Below, in pieces: positions 48,228-57,191 of a stretch of 64,000 bases of DNA (position 1 is its first letter; every line of letters starts with the position of its first letter). Both the position numbers and the translations under genes were made by a program. The stretch is from Gemmobacter lutimaris (GTDB lineage Bacteria; Pseudomonadota; Alphaproteobacteria; Rhodobacterales; Rhodobacteraceae): the NCBI RefSeq assembly GCF_003570715.1, contig NZ_QXXQ01000002.1, positions 586,043-650,042 on the forward strand, read 5' to 3'. The notes below the pieces were generated by a model. It did not search any database, was not told where the DNA came from, and was given only the letters and a program-made list of their open reading frames with translations.

Positions 48228-48838
48228 GCCGTGTCTACGCCTATGACGGCGTGGTGCCGGTGATCGACCCCATGGCCTTCGTCCACCCCGAGGCGGTGGT
48301 GATCGGCGATGTGATCATCGGTCCTGCGGTCTATGTCGGCCCCGGCGCCGTGCTGCGCGGCGATTTCGGCCGCATTGTGCTGGAGCGGGGCTGCAATGTG
48401 CAGGAAACCTGCGTGGTGCATTCCTTCCCCGGCAAGGATGTGGTGGTGGAGGAAAGCGGCCATATCGGCCATGGCGCGGTGCTGCATGGCTGCCATATCG
48501 GCAAGAACGCCATGGTCGGCATGAATGCCGTGGTGATGGACGAGGCGGTGGTGGGCGAAAACACCATCATCGCTGCCATGGCCTTCGTGAAAGCAGGCGC
48601 AAAGATCCCGCCGAACAGTCTCGCTGTCGGATCGCCCGCGAAAGTGGTGCGGGAACTGTCAGCCGAGGAAATCGCGTGGAAACGTCAGGGCACCGGCGTC
48701 TATCAGCGCCTCGCGCTGGAAGCGCGCGACAAGCTTCGCCCAGTGGTCGCGCTCACCGAGGTCGAGCCCGACCGCCGCCGCACCACCGCGCCGGAATATG
48801 ACCCGCTGGTGCTGGCCCGCGCAGGGTTCGAGCGCTAA
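48224..48838 (+). CDS. paaY: PaaY, hexapeptide-repeat hydrolase/transferase
   Basis: 204 residues of left-handed beta-helix hexapeptide repeats ([37 protein letters not shown]) resembling gamma-carbonic anhydrase folds. PaaY is reported as a thioesterase that detoxifies stalled CoA intermediates in related bacteria. Coupled to paaZ (ATGA); last gene of the operon visible here. Confidence 0.9.
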   Translation: MSRVYAYDGVVPVIDPMAFVHPEAVVIGDVIIGPAVYVGPGAVLRGDFGRIVLERGCNVQETCVVHSFPGKDVVVEESGHIGHGAVLHGCHIGKNAMVGMNAVVMDEAVVGENTIIAAMAFVKAGAKIPPNSLAVGSPAKVVRELSAEEIAWKRQGTGVYQRLALEARDKLRPVVALTEVEPDRRRTTAPEYDPLVLARAGFER

Positions 48839-49264
48839 GACCTTTCGGCCGGGATGAACGTGCCGGGCAAAGCGGTTCATTCGGCAAGGCACTCTTTACG
48901 CGCAGGGGCAGGGCGACGATCCGTTTCCCAACGGATCAGGATGTGAAGGCTTCGAGCGCTTCGCGGATTTTGTCGATGAGGCTGGCGCGGCGGTCTTTGG
49001 CACTTCTGACATCTGGGTGAGATCGCGCGCGATTGACCCGGCCATACTGACCTGCGATGTGCCCGCCCTTGTTTCGCTCGGCCATCGCGCTCCGCCCCCT
49101 GTTCTGACAGCCCTTGGCCCAAGCTCGGCCGAGATGAAGAAAAATGTCGGGAAGGGCGAAAATTACCCGCGCGATTTTCTGCCCGTTGGCTGGCTGTGCA
49201 GCATTCCGATGCTTTCCTTTCATCGAATCGCGCTATGCTGCCGAAAACAGAAGGGAGTCGCATC
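48839..49264. other. Intergenic region between paaY and the DUF533 gene
   Basis: 426 bp. No clear terminator after paaY was found. The central part carries a possible small leftward gene (48936-49085); the rest, 49086-49264, would be its promoter region and that of the rightward DUF533 gene. Confidence 0.5.
48936..49085 (-). CDS. Possible small basic protein
   Basis: 49 residues from ATG 49085 (GGAG four bases upstream), MAERNKGGHIAGQYGRVNRARSHPDVRSAKDRRASLIDKI. and then REALEAFTS. It is strongly basic and helical at the C-terminus. The open frame continues upstream to 49223, but the ribosome-binding site favours the shorter form. I do not recognise the family; the call rests on composition and spacing only. 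Confidence 0.4.
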   Translation of the reverse strand: MAERNKGGHIAGQYGRVNRARSHPDVRSAKDRRASLIDKIREALEAFTS

Positions 49265-49975
49265 ATGAGTTTCATCCGCACCCTCGCCACGCTGGCAGTG
49301 GGCTTTGCCGCCGCGAAGGGCGTGCAGAAGTTCCAGCAGAATGGCGGTCTGACCGGCATGAAGGACGCCTTGCGCGGTGCGGGTCAGCCCGGCGGTATGG
49401 CTGACCAGATGGGGGCCATGGCTGACAAGCTGGGGATCCCCGGCGGCAGTGCCGCCATGCGCGATATGATGGGCAAATGGGGCTCTGGCGCGGCGCAGGC
49501 GACCGAACAGGCCGAAGCAGGGTTCGGTAGCCTGATGGGCGCCATGACCGGCGCTGCGACGGCAGGCGCCAAGAACATGGGCGAGATGATGGGCGCGCTG
49601 ACCGGCGCCACTCCGGCTGGCCCGATGGCCGAGGAAAATGCCCGCCTGATGATCCGCGCGATGATTCAGGCCGCCAAGTCCGATGGCGAGATTGATCCGG
49701 CGGAGCGGGCGGCGATTCTCTCGCATCTGTCAGATGCCAGCGATGAGGAGATTGCCTTTGTTCAGGCCCAGCTTGACGCGCCTGTCGATTATGCCGGGCT
49801 GGCCGCCGATGTGGGCGAGGCCGCGCGCAGCCAGGTCTATGCTGCGGCTTTGATGGCGATTACCGTGGATACGGATGCCGAACGCACCTATTTACGTGGT
49901 CTGGCCACCGCTTTGGGGCTGGATGCGGCAACTGTGACGGCGATTCACACCGGCGCAGGCAAGCCGCTGGTCTGA
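49265..49975 (+). CDS. DUF533 / TerB-like protein
   Basis: 236 residues. N-terminal hydrophobic MSFIRTLATLAVGFAAAKGV, a Gly/Met/Ala-rich low-complexity middle (about 40-125), and a C-terminal helical domain beginning MIRAMIQAAKSDGEIDPAERAAIL, typical of DUF533/tellurite-resistance TerB-like folds. Possibly membrane-anchored. Function unknown. GGGAG precedes the ATG. Confidence 0.85.
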   Translation: MSFIRTLATLAVGFAAAKGVQKFQQNGGLTGMKDALRGAGQPGGMADQMGAMADKLGIPGGSAAMRDMMGKWGSGAAQATEQAEAGFGSLMGAMTGAATAGAKNMGEMMGALTGATPAGPMAEENARLMIRAMIQAAKSDGEIDPAERAAILSHLSDASDEEIAFVQAQLDAPVDYAGLAADVGEAARSQVYAAALMAITVDTDAERTYLRGLATALGLDAATVTAIHTGAGKPLV

Positions 49976-50011
49976 CCCGGCAAAAGCGGCAGGGAATCCG
50001 GCTTTTCGCTG

Positions 50012-50039
50012 TTGACTCTGCCGCCCGCATCCTTAAAAG
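50012..50039 (+). promoter_or_regulatory. Possible promoter of rpmG
   Basis: TTGACT at 50012-50017 and TAAAAG/TTAAAA at 50033-50039, spaced 15-16 bp, slightly short of optimum. Located about 60 bp before rpmG. Confidence 0.35.
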
Positions 50040-50097
50040 GCAGGCTTCAAAGGATTGAGCGGGCGACGCTGTTTCGCCTGATGCAGGAGAGACGACT

Positions 50098-50265
50098 ATG
50101 GCGAAGCCGACGACGATCAAGATCCGTCTGAACTCGACGGCGGGCACCGGGCACTTCTATGTGACCAAGAAGAATGCCCGCACCATGACCGAGAAAATGA
50201 CGGTCAATAAGTATGACCCGGTGGTGCGCAAGCACGTCGAATACAAGGAAGGCAAGATCAAGTAA
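50098..50265 (+). CDS. rpmG: 50S ribosomal protein L33
   Basis: 55 residues: [20 protein letters not shown] with [14 protein letters not shown] and KKxDP-like [19 protein letters not shown]. This is the zinc-free form of L33 (no CxxC pairs). AGGAGA precedes the ATG, and a terminator follows 27 bp after the stop. Confidence 0.96.
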
Positions 50266-50292
50266 GATCTGCCGCTCCTTTCTGGATCAAAG

Positions 50293-50316
50293 CCGCGCCT
50301 TCGGGCGCGGTTTTTG
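50293..50316 (+). terminator. Terminator after rpmG
   Basis: 7-bp stem CCGCGCC / GGCGCGG with a TTCG loop followed by TTTTT. Confidence 0.88.
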
Positions 50317-50380
50317 CATTTGAGGGGGCGCCCCTTTGGGCTTTAGCCATCACGGGGAAGCGCTGCCACATCTGGCCATG

Positions 50381-50408
50381 AAAAAGGGCCGGGGTTTCCC
50401 CCGGCCCT
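50381..50408 (-). terminator. Terminator after the Bax-inhibitor-1 gene
   Basis: On the minus strand, a 10-bp stem (AGGGCCGGGG / CCCCGGCCCT) with a GAAA loop followed by TTTT. Confidence 0.88.
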
Positions 50409-50431
50409 CATGTTTCCATGCTTCGCAGCGC

Positions 50432-51211
50432 TTATTCGCGGTTGCCCATGAATTGCAGCAGGAACATGAACAGGTTGATGAAGTCGAGGTAGAGGTTCAG
50501 CGCCCCCATGATCGCCGACTTTGCCAACCACTCCTGATCGCCATACTGGGCGTGCTGGATGTAGGTGTTCTTGATGTTCTGCGTGTCATAGGCGGTCAGG
50601 CCCGCGAAGATCAGCACACCGATCACCGAGATGGCGAATTGCAGCGCATCGGAACCCACGAACATGTTGACGATCATCGCGATGAACAGGCCAACCAGAC
50701 CCATCATCAGGAAGGTGCCCATGCCGCTCAGGTCACGTTTGGTGACATAGCCATAGAGGCTGAGGCTCGCAAAGGCGATTGCCGTGATCAGGAAGGTGGT
50801 GGCGATCGAGGTGCCGGTGAACACGAGGAAAACCGAGCTGAGCGAGAGGCCCATCGCCACGGCGTAGACATAGAAGAACAGCTGTGCGGCCGGGGCCGAC
50901 AGGCGGTTGATCAGCGCACCAAAGGCGAAAACCATCACCAGCGGCAGGAACATCACCACCCATTTCAGCGGCGACGTATACAGCAGCGCGCCGAAATTGG
51001 TCAGATACTCGCCAGCGCCGATCTGCGCGACGCCCGCTGCGGGGTCAGTTGTGACGGCAAGGCCCGCAATGGCCCATGCGGCCGCGCCGGTGATCAGCAT
51101 CGCCACCGACATCAGGCCATAGACCTTGTTCATATGGGCGCGCAGCCCCTCGTCGATCCGTGCGGCGCTTGCGCCCGCACCGACAGTTCGGATGGTATCG
51201 TATTCAGCCAT
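50432..51211 (-). CDS. Bax inhibitor-1/YccA family membrane protein
   Basis: 259 residues with a charged N-terminus (ARIDEGLRAHMNKVYGLM) and seven hydrophobic segments. GLTAYDTQNIKNTY with the conserved Asp, and LYLDFINLFMFLLQFMG at the C-terminus, are typical of BI-1/TMBIM proteins such as YbhL/YetJ, which act as pH-sensitive calcium leak channels in some bacteria. GGAGG precedes the ATG. Confidence 0.93.
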   Translation of the reverse strand: MAEYDTIRTVGAGASAARIDEGLRAHMNKVYGLMSVAMLITGAAAWAIAGLAVTTDPAAGVAQIGAGEYLTNFGALLYTSPLKWVVMFLPLVMVFAFGALINRLSAPAAQLFFYVYAVAMGLSLSSVFLVFTGTSIATTFLITAIAFASLSLYGYVTKRDLSGMGTFLMMGLVGLFIAMIVNMFVGSDALQFAISVIGVLIFAGLTAYDTQNIKNTYIQHAQYGDQEWLAKSAIMGALNLYLDFINLFMFLLQFMGNRE

Positions 51212-51330
51212 GAGTGCCTCCGGTTGTTACATCGGGGCACGGCCGATTGCTGCCAGCCGCGCCTTATGCCGCAAATATCGGAACTGCCGCACATGATTTC
51301 AAGCGGTTCCCGGCGAAAAGCCGACCGGAT

Positions 51331-51549
51331 TCAAAGCGGGGTGCGCCAGTGTGCCGGGACGTCCCATGCTGCGCGCTGTGCCTCCTCCTCGGCCATGTCA
51401 CGGGTCAGCCCGATGTCGCGCAGAAGATGATTATCCAGCCGCGCCAGCGCCCGCCGTTGATGCGCTAGCTGGGCCAGCGCGAACAGGCGGCGCAGCAGGG
51501 GGCGGCGTGCCGCCGGGACGGCGCGGGCGAGGCTGTGTGAATGTGCCAT
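51331..51549 (-). CDS. DUF1127 small protein
   Basis: 72 residues from ATG 51549. The C-terminal ARLDNHLLRDIGLTRDMAEEEAQRAAWD matches the DUF1127 signature (L..L.d..L.DIGL.R..). Such arginine-rich small proteins bind RNA or affect phosphate and carbon metabolism in some alphaproteobacteria. Divergent from a LysR gene with a 118-bp shared region. Confidence 0.85.
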   Translation of the reverse strand: MAHSHSLARAVPAARRPLLRRLFALAQLAHQRRALARLDNHLLRDIGLTRDMAEEEAQRAAWDVPAHWRTPL

Positions 51550-51667
51550 TTCCAGTTTCCTTCCTGATGCAAGTGGCAAGATGAATCAGATCTCTTGATG
51601 GATCATGCAGGATCTGGCATCTTCATGGAAACGAATGATCGTTGGGAATACCATCAAGGATCGTGAT

Positions 51668-52516
51668 ATGCCGCGAAACCTCGACCTTACCGCCCTCAGG
51701 GCTTTTGTCGCCGTCTCGGATGCGGGGGGGGTGACTCGTGCTGCCGGCCTGCTGAACCTGACGCAAAGCGCGGTTTCCATGCAGATCAAGCGCCTGGAGG
51801 AGAGCCTTGGCACGTCATTATTCCAGCGCGCCGCCCGCAAGCTGAGCCTTACGCCCGAAGGGATGCAGCTTCTGGGCTTCGCACGCCGTATGCTGGAGCT
51901 GAATGATGAGGCGACGGCACGGCTGGCCTCCGATGCCTTCGAGGGGCAGATCCGGCTCGGTGTGCCGCATGACATCGTTTATCCGGCGATCCCCGGTATC
52001 CTGAAGCGGTTGTCTGTCCAGTATCCGCGCCTGCGGATCAATCTTTCGTCCTCCTTCACCACCTTGCTGCGCATGGCTTTCGACAAGGGCGAGGTGGATG
52101 TGATGCTGACCACCGAGGACAGGCCGGGTCCGGGTGGCGAGATTCTGTCACAGCAGGAACTGGTCTGGATCGGAGCAGAAGGCGGCACGGCGGCCAGCCA
52201 GCGCCCCTTGCGGCTGGGTTTCAAGGATACCTGCATCTTCCGCCCGACGGCGCAGGCGGCACTGGATGCGGCAGGCATCTCCTGGGAGCTGGCGTTTGAG
52301 GGCGACAGCGAACAGGCCGCCGAAGCACTGGTCGCCGCCGACCTTGCCGTCAGCGCGCGCCTGCGCGGCCGCTGGCCGGACGGCACCGCCGAAATCACCG
52401 GGCAGGGCCTGCCCGATCTGGGAAACCTATCGGTCTGCCTCTACGCTGCCCCCACGGCGCGCGGCGAGGCAATCGACGCCTTGATGGCGGAACTCCGACT
52501 GGCCTACGGTGGCTGA
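51668..52516 (+). CDS. LysR-family transcriptional regulator
   Basis: 282 residues. N-terminal HTH in LDLTALRAFVAVSDAGGVTRAAGLLNLTQSAVSMQIKRLEESLGTSLFQR, then a substrate-binding domain with PHDIVYPAIPGILKRLSVQYPRL. Start ATG 51668 follows AAGGA. It probably controls the divergent DUF1127 gene; inducer unknown. Confidence 0.92.
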   Translation: MPRNLDLTALRAFVAVSDAGGVTRAAGLLNLTQSAVSMQIKRLEESLGTSLFQRAARKLSLTPEGMQLLGFARRMLELNDEATARLASDAFEGQIRLGVPHDIVYPAIPGILKRLSVQYPRLRINLSSSFTTLLRMAFDKGEVDVMLTTEDRPGPGGEILSQQELVWIGAEGGTAASQRPLRLGFKDTCIFRPTAQAALDAAGISWELAFEGDSEQAAEALVAADLAVSARLRGRWPDGTAEITGQGLPDLGNLSVCLYAAPTARGEAIDALMAELRLAYGG

Positions 52517-52566
52517 AAAGCGGGGCTTGGCACTCGCCCTAATGCCATGATTCTCAAGAGGAATGA

Positions 52567-52641
<75 letters not shown>

Positions 52642-52765
52642 TAACCGGGGCTTTCGCCGACGCTTCGGCGTGTTCCTGCCGGGCGTGGCGGGGAGATAGA
52701 CGTATTCGCTGACATGTGCAAGCGCAATCTGGACCCTTTTTTTCGGCTGCGCTAACAGAGGGAAC

Positions 52766-52945
52766 ATGAGCCAGCCCGACGATCCCGTTCCCACCTCTTC
52801 CCGTGTCGCAAAGCCCGTGGCCAAGGCCCCGGCGGCAGAGCTTTCGCGTGAAGATCGGCTGAAAGCGGCGTTGAAGGCGAATATGGCACGGCGCAAGGCG
52901 CAGGCGCGGGCTCGGGCCGCGCAGGACGATAACGAGAAAGAGTGA
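52766..52945 (+). CDS. Small charged hypothetical protein before murA
   Basis: 59 residues: MSQPDDPVPTSSRVAKPVAK, then LSREDRLKAALKANMARRKAQARARAAQD. A basic helix is likely, perhaps nucleic-acid binding. AGAGGGAA precedes the ATG, and murA starts 9 bp after its stop, so they are cotranscribed. Short proteins of this kind before murA are usual in Rhodobacterales in my recollection. Confidence 0.75.
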   Translation: MSQPDDPVPTSSRVAKPVAKAPAAELSREDRLKAALKANMARRKAQARARAAQDDNEKE

Positions 52946-52954
52946 GGCAGCGTG

Positions 52955-54223
52955 ATGGATTCGATTCTGGTCAGGGGTGGGGGTGAACTGCGCGGGACGA
53001 TCCCGATTGCGGGGGCGAAGAATGCCTGTCTCACGCTGATGCCCGCAACCCTTCTGACGGAAGAGCCGCTGACGCTGACAAATGCGCCGCGCCTGTCGGA
53101 CATCCGCACCATGACGCAGCTTCTGCAATCGCTGGGGGCCGAGGTCGCCAGCCTTCAGGGGGGCAAGGTGCTGTCCATGTCCTCATGGCGGATCGACAAC
53201 CACACCGCGGACTATGACATCGTGCGCAAGATGCGGGCCTCGATCCTCGTGCTGGGGCCGATGCTGGCGCGCGACGGTCATGCCGTCGTGTCGCTGCCGG
53301 GCGGCTGTGCCATCGGGGCGCGGCCGGTGGACCTGCACCTCAAGGCGCTGGAGGCAATGGGGGCAGAGCTGGACCTGCGCGACGGCTATGTCCACGCGAA
53401 GGCGCCGGGCGGGCGTCTGAAAGGCGCCGTGGTGGAGTTTCCCTTTGTTTCCGTGGGCGCCACCGAAAACGCCCTGCTGGCGGCCACCTTGGCCAAGGGC
53501 ACGACCACGCTGAAGAATGCGGCGCGCGAGCCGGAAATCGTGGATCTTGCGCATTGCCTGCGCCGCATGGGCGCGCAGATCGAGGGTGAGGGCACCGAGA
53601 CGATCACCATTCAGGGCGTTGACCGGCTGGGAGGTGCCACGCATCCGGTGGTGACCGACCGGATCGAACTCGGCACCTATATGCTCGCCCCCGCTATTTG
53701 CGGCGGCGAGGTCGAATGCCTTGGCGGGCGGCTCGATCTGGTTGGCGCCTTTGCCGAAAAGCTGGATGAGGCGGGGGTTTCCGTTACCGAAACCGAAACC
53801 GGGCTGAAGGTCGCGCGCAAGAATGGCCGGGTGAAGGCGGTGAATGTGACGACCGAGCCGTTCCCCGGCTTCCCCACCGATCTTCAGGCGCAGATGATGG
53901 CGCTGCTGTGCACCGCCGACGGCACCTCGGTGCTGGAGGAAAAGATCTTCGAGAATCGCTTCATGCACGCGCCCGAACTGATCCGCATGGGCGCCCGTAT
54001 TGACGTGCACGGTGGTCACGCCACCGTCACCGGCGTTGAAAAACTGCGCGGCGCCCCCGTGATGGCGACCGACCTGCGCGCCAGCGTCTCGCTGATCCTC
54101 GCCGGGCTTGCGGCCGAGGGCGAGACCGTGGTCAGCCGGGTCTACCACCTTGACCGTGGCTATGAGCATGTCGAGGAAAAACTCGGTGCCTGCGGGGCAC
54201 AGATCGAACGGATTGCAGGCTGA
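52955..54223 (+). CDS. murA: UDP-N-acetylglucosamine 1-carboxyvinyltransferase
   Basis: First committed enzyme of peptidoglycan synthesis; adds enolpyruvate to UDP-GlcNAc. 422 residues. [26 protein letters not shown] at the N-terminus and the catalytic Cys in [16 protein letters not shown] (the fosfomycin-reactive residue) are intact; [20 protein letters not shown] is near the end. ATG 52955 is chosen (GAGG upstream); GTG 52952 adjoins it. Stop overlaps the DUF2948 start. Confidence 0.96.
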   Translation: MDSILVRGGGELRGTIPIAGAKNACLTLMPATLLTEEPLTLTNAPRLSDIRTMTQLLQSLGAEVASLQGGKVLSMSSWRIDNHTADYDIVRKMRASILVLGPMLARDGHAVVSLPGGCAIGARPVDLHLKALEAMGAELDLRDGYVHAKAPGGRLKGAVVEFPFVSVGATENALLAATLAKGTTTLKNAAREPEIVDLAHCLRRMGAQIEGEGTETITIQGVDRLGGATHPVVTDRIELGTYMLAPAICGGEVECLGGRLDLVGAFAEKLDEAGVSVTETETGLKVARKNGRVKAVNVTTEPFPGFPTDLQAQMMALLCTADGTSVLEEKIFENRFMHAPELIRMGARIDVHGGHATVTGVEKLRGAPVMATDLRASVSLILAGLAAEGETVVSRVYHLDRGYEHVEEKLGACGAQIERIAG

Positions 54224-54699
54224 TGGCTGACGCGCGGTTTGAAGATGCCGATGAAGGTCCGCTGTGGCTTGGTGCGGCGGATGCCGAGGATCTGAAGGTT
54301 CTGGCCTCGCTGGTGCAGGACGCGGTGTTTCCGATCACCGATATGACTTTCTCGCGTTCTAGGCGCGAATTTGCCATTTTGCTCAATCGCTTCCGCTGGG
54401 AGGATCGCGCGGCGGCCGAGGCGGCGGGGCGGCCGTATGAGCGGGTGCGCGCCATGTTGCTGGTGCGCGATGTGCAGGCGGTTCGATCGCAAGGCATTGA
54501 CCGCAGCGACCGCGATACCATTCTGTCCCTGCTCGACGTCGCTTTCGAGGCAGGCGTGGATGGCACAGGCCGGCTGATCCTGACGCTGGCCGGCGATGGC
54601 GCCATCGCGCTGGAGGTCGAAACGCTGGATGTCGCGCTGCGCGATGTGACCCGGCCCTACACCGCGCCCTCGCGCAAGATGCCCGATCACGGCGCCTGA
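54223..54699 (+). CDS. DUF2948 family protein
   Basis: 158 residues: WLGAADAEDLKVLASLVQDAVFPITDMTFSRSRREFAILLNRFRWE is characteristic of DUF2948, an alphaproteobacterial family of unknown function found next to murA and hisD. Coupled to murA by a one-base TGATG overlap. Confidence 0.88.
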   Translation: MADARFEDADEGPLWLGAADAEDLKVLASLVQDAVFPITDMTFSRSRREFAILLNRFRWEDRAAAEAAGRPYERVRAMLLVRDVQAVRSQGIDRSDRDTILSLLDVAFEAGVDGTGRLILTLAGDGAIALEVETLDVALRDVTRPYTAPSRKMPDHGA

Positions 54700-54728
54700 T
54701 ATTATCTTGGTTCAAATATCCTGGGGGA

Positions 54729-54756
54729 GCGCCGCAGGCGCGGGGGCAGAGCCCCC
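54729..54756. repeat. Double hairpin between DUF2948 and hisD
   Basis: Two adjacent stems: GCGCC-GCA-GGCGC (54729-54741) and GGGGGC-AGA-GCCCCC (54742-54756), followed by ATTTCC. Similar GGGGGCAGAGCCCCC elements recur in Rhodobacterales as I recall; may act as a terminator or REP-like repeat. Confidence 0.6.
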
Positions 54757-54828
54757 ATTTCCCCGCTCCGGCTTGAGGCGCCGCGCCGTGCAGGCTAAGG
54801 CTTCGTCAGATTCACGCGGAGCCGCCCC

Positions 54829-56130
54829 ATGCCCCAGTTCCTGAACACCGCCGATGCCGGTTTCGAAACCGCCTTCACCGCCCTTCTGGGCATGAAGCGC
54901 GAGGACAGCCCCGATGTCGATGCGACAGTCGCGGGCATCATCGCCGATGTGCGGGCGCGCGGCGATGCGGCGGTGATCGACCTGACCACGAAATTCGACC
55001 GGCTGGATCTGACGCCTGAAACGCTTGCCTTCTCAGCCGAAGAAATGGCTGCCGAAATCGCCAAGGTCTCGGCCGAGGATCGCGCAGCGCTGGAACTGGC
55101 GGCGGAGCGTATACGCGCCTATCACAGCCGCCAGATGCCCGAGGACGCCGAATGGCAGGATGCGAGCGGGGCGACTTTGGGCTGGCGCTGGACTCCGGTT
55201 TCGGCGGCGGGGCTTTATGTGCCGGGCGGGCTTGCCTCCTATCCCTCGTCGGTGCTGATGAATGCGATCCCGGCCAAGGTGGCGGGGGTTGAGCGGCTGG
55301 TCATCGCCTGCCCGACACCGGGCGGCGCGGTCAACCCGCTGGTCCTTCTGGCGGCGCAACTGGCCGGGGTGGATACGGTGTATCGCATCGGCGGCGCGCA
55401 GGCGATTGCCGCGCTGGCCTATGGCACGGCAACGATTCACCCGGTGGATAAGATCACCGGCCCCGGCAATGCCTTCGTCGCCGCGGCCAAGCGCCGGGTC
55501 TTTGGCAAGGTCGGCATCGACATGATCGCGGGCCCGTCGGAGATTCTGGTGATCGCCGATGCGGGCGGTGATCCGGACTGGATCGCGCTCGATCTGCTCA
55601 GCCAGGCAGAGCACGATCAATCCGCGCAAGCCATTCTGGTGACGCCGGATGCGGGAGTTGCCCGCGCGGTGACCGAGGCGGTGGAGCGGCAGCTTCAGGT
55701 GCTGGAGCGGCGCGAGATCGCGGGGGCAAGCTGGCGCGACTTCGGCGCGGTGATCGTAACCCGCGATCTGGGCGAGGCCGCGGCGCTGTCCAATCGCGTG
55801 GCGCCCGAACACCTTGAACTTTGCGTGGCTGACGCGGACGCGCTGAGCCGCAAGATTACTCATGCCGGGGCGATCTTTCTCGGCCACTGGACGCCCGAGG
55901 CTATCGGCGATTACGTCGGCGGCCCGAATCACGTTTTGCCAACCGCGCGTTCGGCACGGTTTTCCTCGGGCCTCTCGGTGCTGGATTTCGTCAAGCGCAC
56001 AACGATTGCCCGCATGACGCCCGAGGCGCTGGCGGCCATCGGCCCGGCGGCCGAACGGCTGGCGCAGTCGGAAAGTCTTCAGGCGCATGGCCTGTCGGTG
56101 CGGGCGCGACTGGACCGGCTGAACGGTTGA
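54829..56130 (+). CDS. hisD: Histidinol dehydrogenase
   Basis: Zinc enzyme that oxidises histidinol to histidine in two NAD-dependent steps. 433 residues. Motifs are [72 protein letters not shown] (zinc and catalytic residues) and GPNHVLPT. Complete, and followed by UPF0262 and a phosphatase gene in the same direction. Confidence 0.96.
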   Translation: MPQFLNTADAGFETAFTALLGMKREDSPDVDATVAGIIADVRARGDAAVIDLTTKFDRLDLTPETLAFSAEEMAAEIAKVSAEDRAALELAAERIRAYHSRQMPEDAEWQDASGATLGWRWTPVSAAGLYVPGGLASYPSSVLMNAIPAKVAGVERLVIACPTPGGAVNPLVLLAAQLAGVDTVYRIGGAQAIAALAYGTATIHPVDKITGPGNAFVAAAKRRVFGKVGIDMIAGPSEILVIADAGGDPDWIALDLLSQAEHDQSAQAILVTPDAGVARAVTEAVERQLQVLERREIAGASWRDFGAVIVTRDLGEAAALSNRVAPEHLELCVADADALSRKITHAGAIFLGHWTPEAIGDYVGGPNHVLPTARSARFSSGLSVLDFVKRTTIARMTPEALAAIGPAAERLAQSESLQAHGLSVRARLDRLNG

Positions 56131-56208
56131 ACGGGGGGGTATGGCAGTTCAACCTTGAACCGAAGGGCCGTCTCGGGCATCACGGTTCAAGCCTCCTCAG
56201 GACTGACC

Positions 56209-56688
56209 ATGACGAACCGTATCTGCCATATCGAGATCGACGAAAGCGGCCTGAAAGCCGCCACCCCCGCCATCGAGCAGGAACGCCGTGTCGCGGTGTT
56301 CGATCTGCTGGAAGAAAACAGCTTCGGTCTTCCTGCGCGCGAGGGGCGCGAGGTGCCACCTGGCCCCTACCGGCTGGCGCTGGCGATCCGCGATGGACGG
56401 CTTGTCTTCGACATTGCCACCGAGGATGAGACCCGGATCGGAGAGTTTCACCTGAGCCTCGGGCCATTCCGGCAGGTGGTCAAAGATTACTTCCAGATCT
56501 GCGAAAGCTATTTCGACGCGGTGAAACGCCTGCCGCCCAGCCAGATCGAGGCAATCGACATGGCCCGCCGCGGCATCCACAACGAGGGCGCCCGCGTGTT
56601 GCAGGAACGTCTGGAGGGCAAGGCCGATGTCGATACCGCGACGGCCCGCCGCCTGTTCACCCTGATCTGCGTCCTGCATTGGGGGTGA
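56209..56688 (+). CDS. UPF0262 family protein
   Basis: 159 residues: ICHIEIDESGLKAATPAIEQERRVAVFDLLEENSF and GPFRQVVKDYFQICESYFDAVKRLPPSQIEAIDMARRGIHNEG identify UPF0262, an alphaproteobacterial family of unknown function, typically found between hisD and a low-molecular-weight phosphatase, as here. ATG 56209. Confidence 0.92.
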   Translation: MTNRICHIEIDESGLKAATPAIEQERRVAVFDLLEENSFGLPAREGREVPPGPYRLALAIRDGRLVFDIATEDETRIGEFHLSLGPFRQVVKDYFQICESYFDAVKRLPPSQIEAIDMARRGIHNEGARVLQERLEGKADVDTATARRLFTLICVLHWG

Positions 56689-56690
56689 TC

Positions 56691-57191
56691 TTGAGCGGCA
56701 GCTTTCCCTCTTCGGTTCTGTTCTGCTGCGATCATAATGCCGTGCGCTCGCCCATGGCCGAGGGGCTGATGAAAAAGCTCTATGGTCAGCGCGCCTATGT
56801 GCAATCGGCCGGCGTGCGCAACGATATGGAGATCGACGGCTTTTCCGTTGCGGTCTGCAAGGAGATGGGGATTGAGCTCAGCCGCCATCGCTCGCGTTCC
56901 TTCGAGGAAATGCAGGAATGGGGCGATGATCTTTCGCAATTCGACCTGATCGTGGCCCTTTCCCCCGCCAGTCAGCGCATGGCGCTGGCACTGACGCGGT
57001 ATTTTCATCTGGATGTGGAGTTCTGGCCCATTATCGACCCCACGGCCATCGGGGACACGCGCGAGGCCAAGCTTGCCGCCTACCGGCAGGCCCGTGACAT
57101 GATCCGCGACCGGATGGTCGCGCGCTTCGGTCTGCCGACCGCACCGGAAGTTGCGTCCGATCTTACGCCTCCAGCTTCAGCCCGGCGGTGA
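56691..57191 (+). CDS. Low-molecular-weight phosphotyrosine phosphatase family protein
   Basis: 166 residues from a TTG start at 56691, 2 bp after the UPF0262 stop with GGGGGTG upstream (GTG 56685 and TTG 56679 are alternatives). The P-loop CDHNAVRSP fits CX5R(S/T), and the general-acid Asp is in PIIDPTAIGD. Either a protein-tyrosine phosphatase or an arsenate-reductase-like enzyme; the arsenate-type extra cysteines are not evident. 3' end overlaps the facing LysR gene by 29 bp. Confidence 0.85.
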   Translation: MSGSFPSSVLFCCDHNAVRSPMAEGLMKKLYGQRAYVQSAGVRNDMEIDGFSVAVCKEMGIELSRHRSRSFEEMQEWGDDLSQFDLIVALSPASQRMALALTRYFHLDVEFWPIIDPTAIGDTREAKLAAYRQARDMIRDRMVARFGLPTAPEVASDLTPPASARR

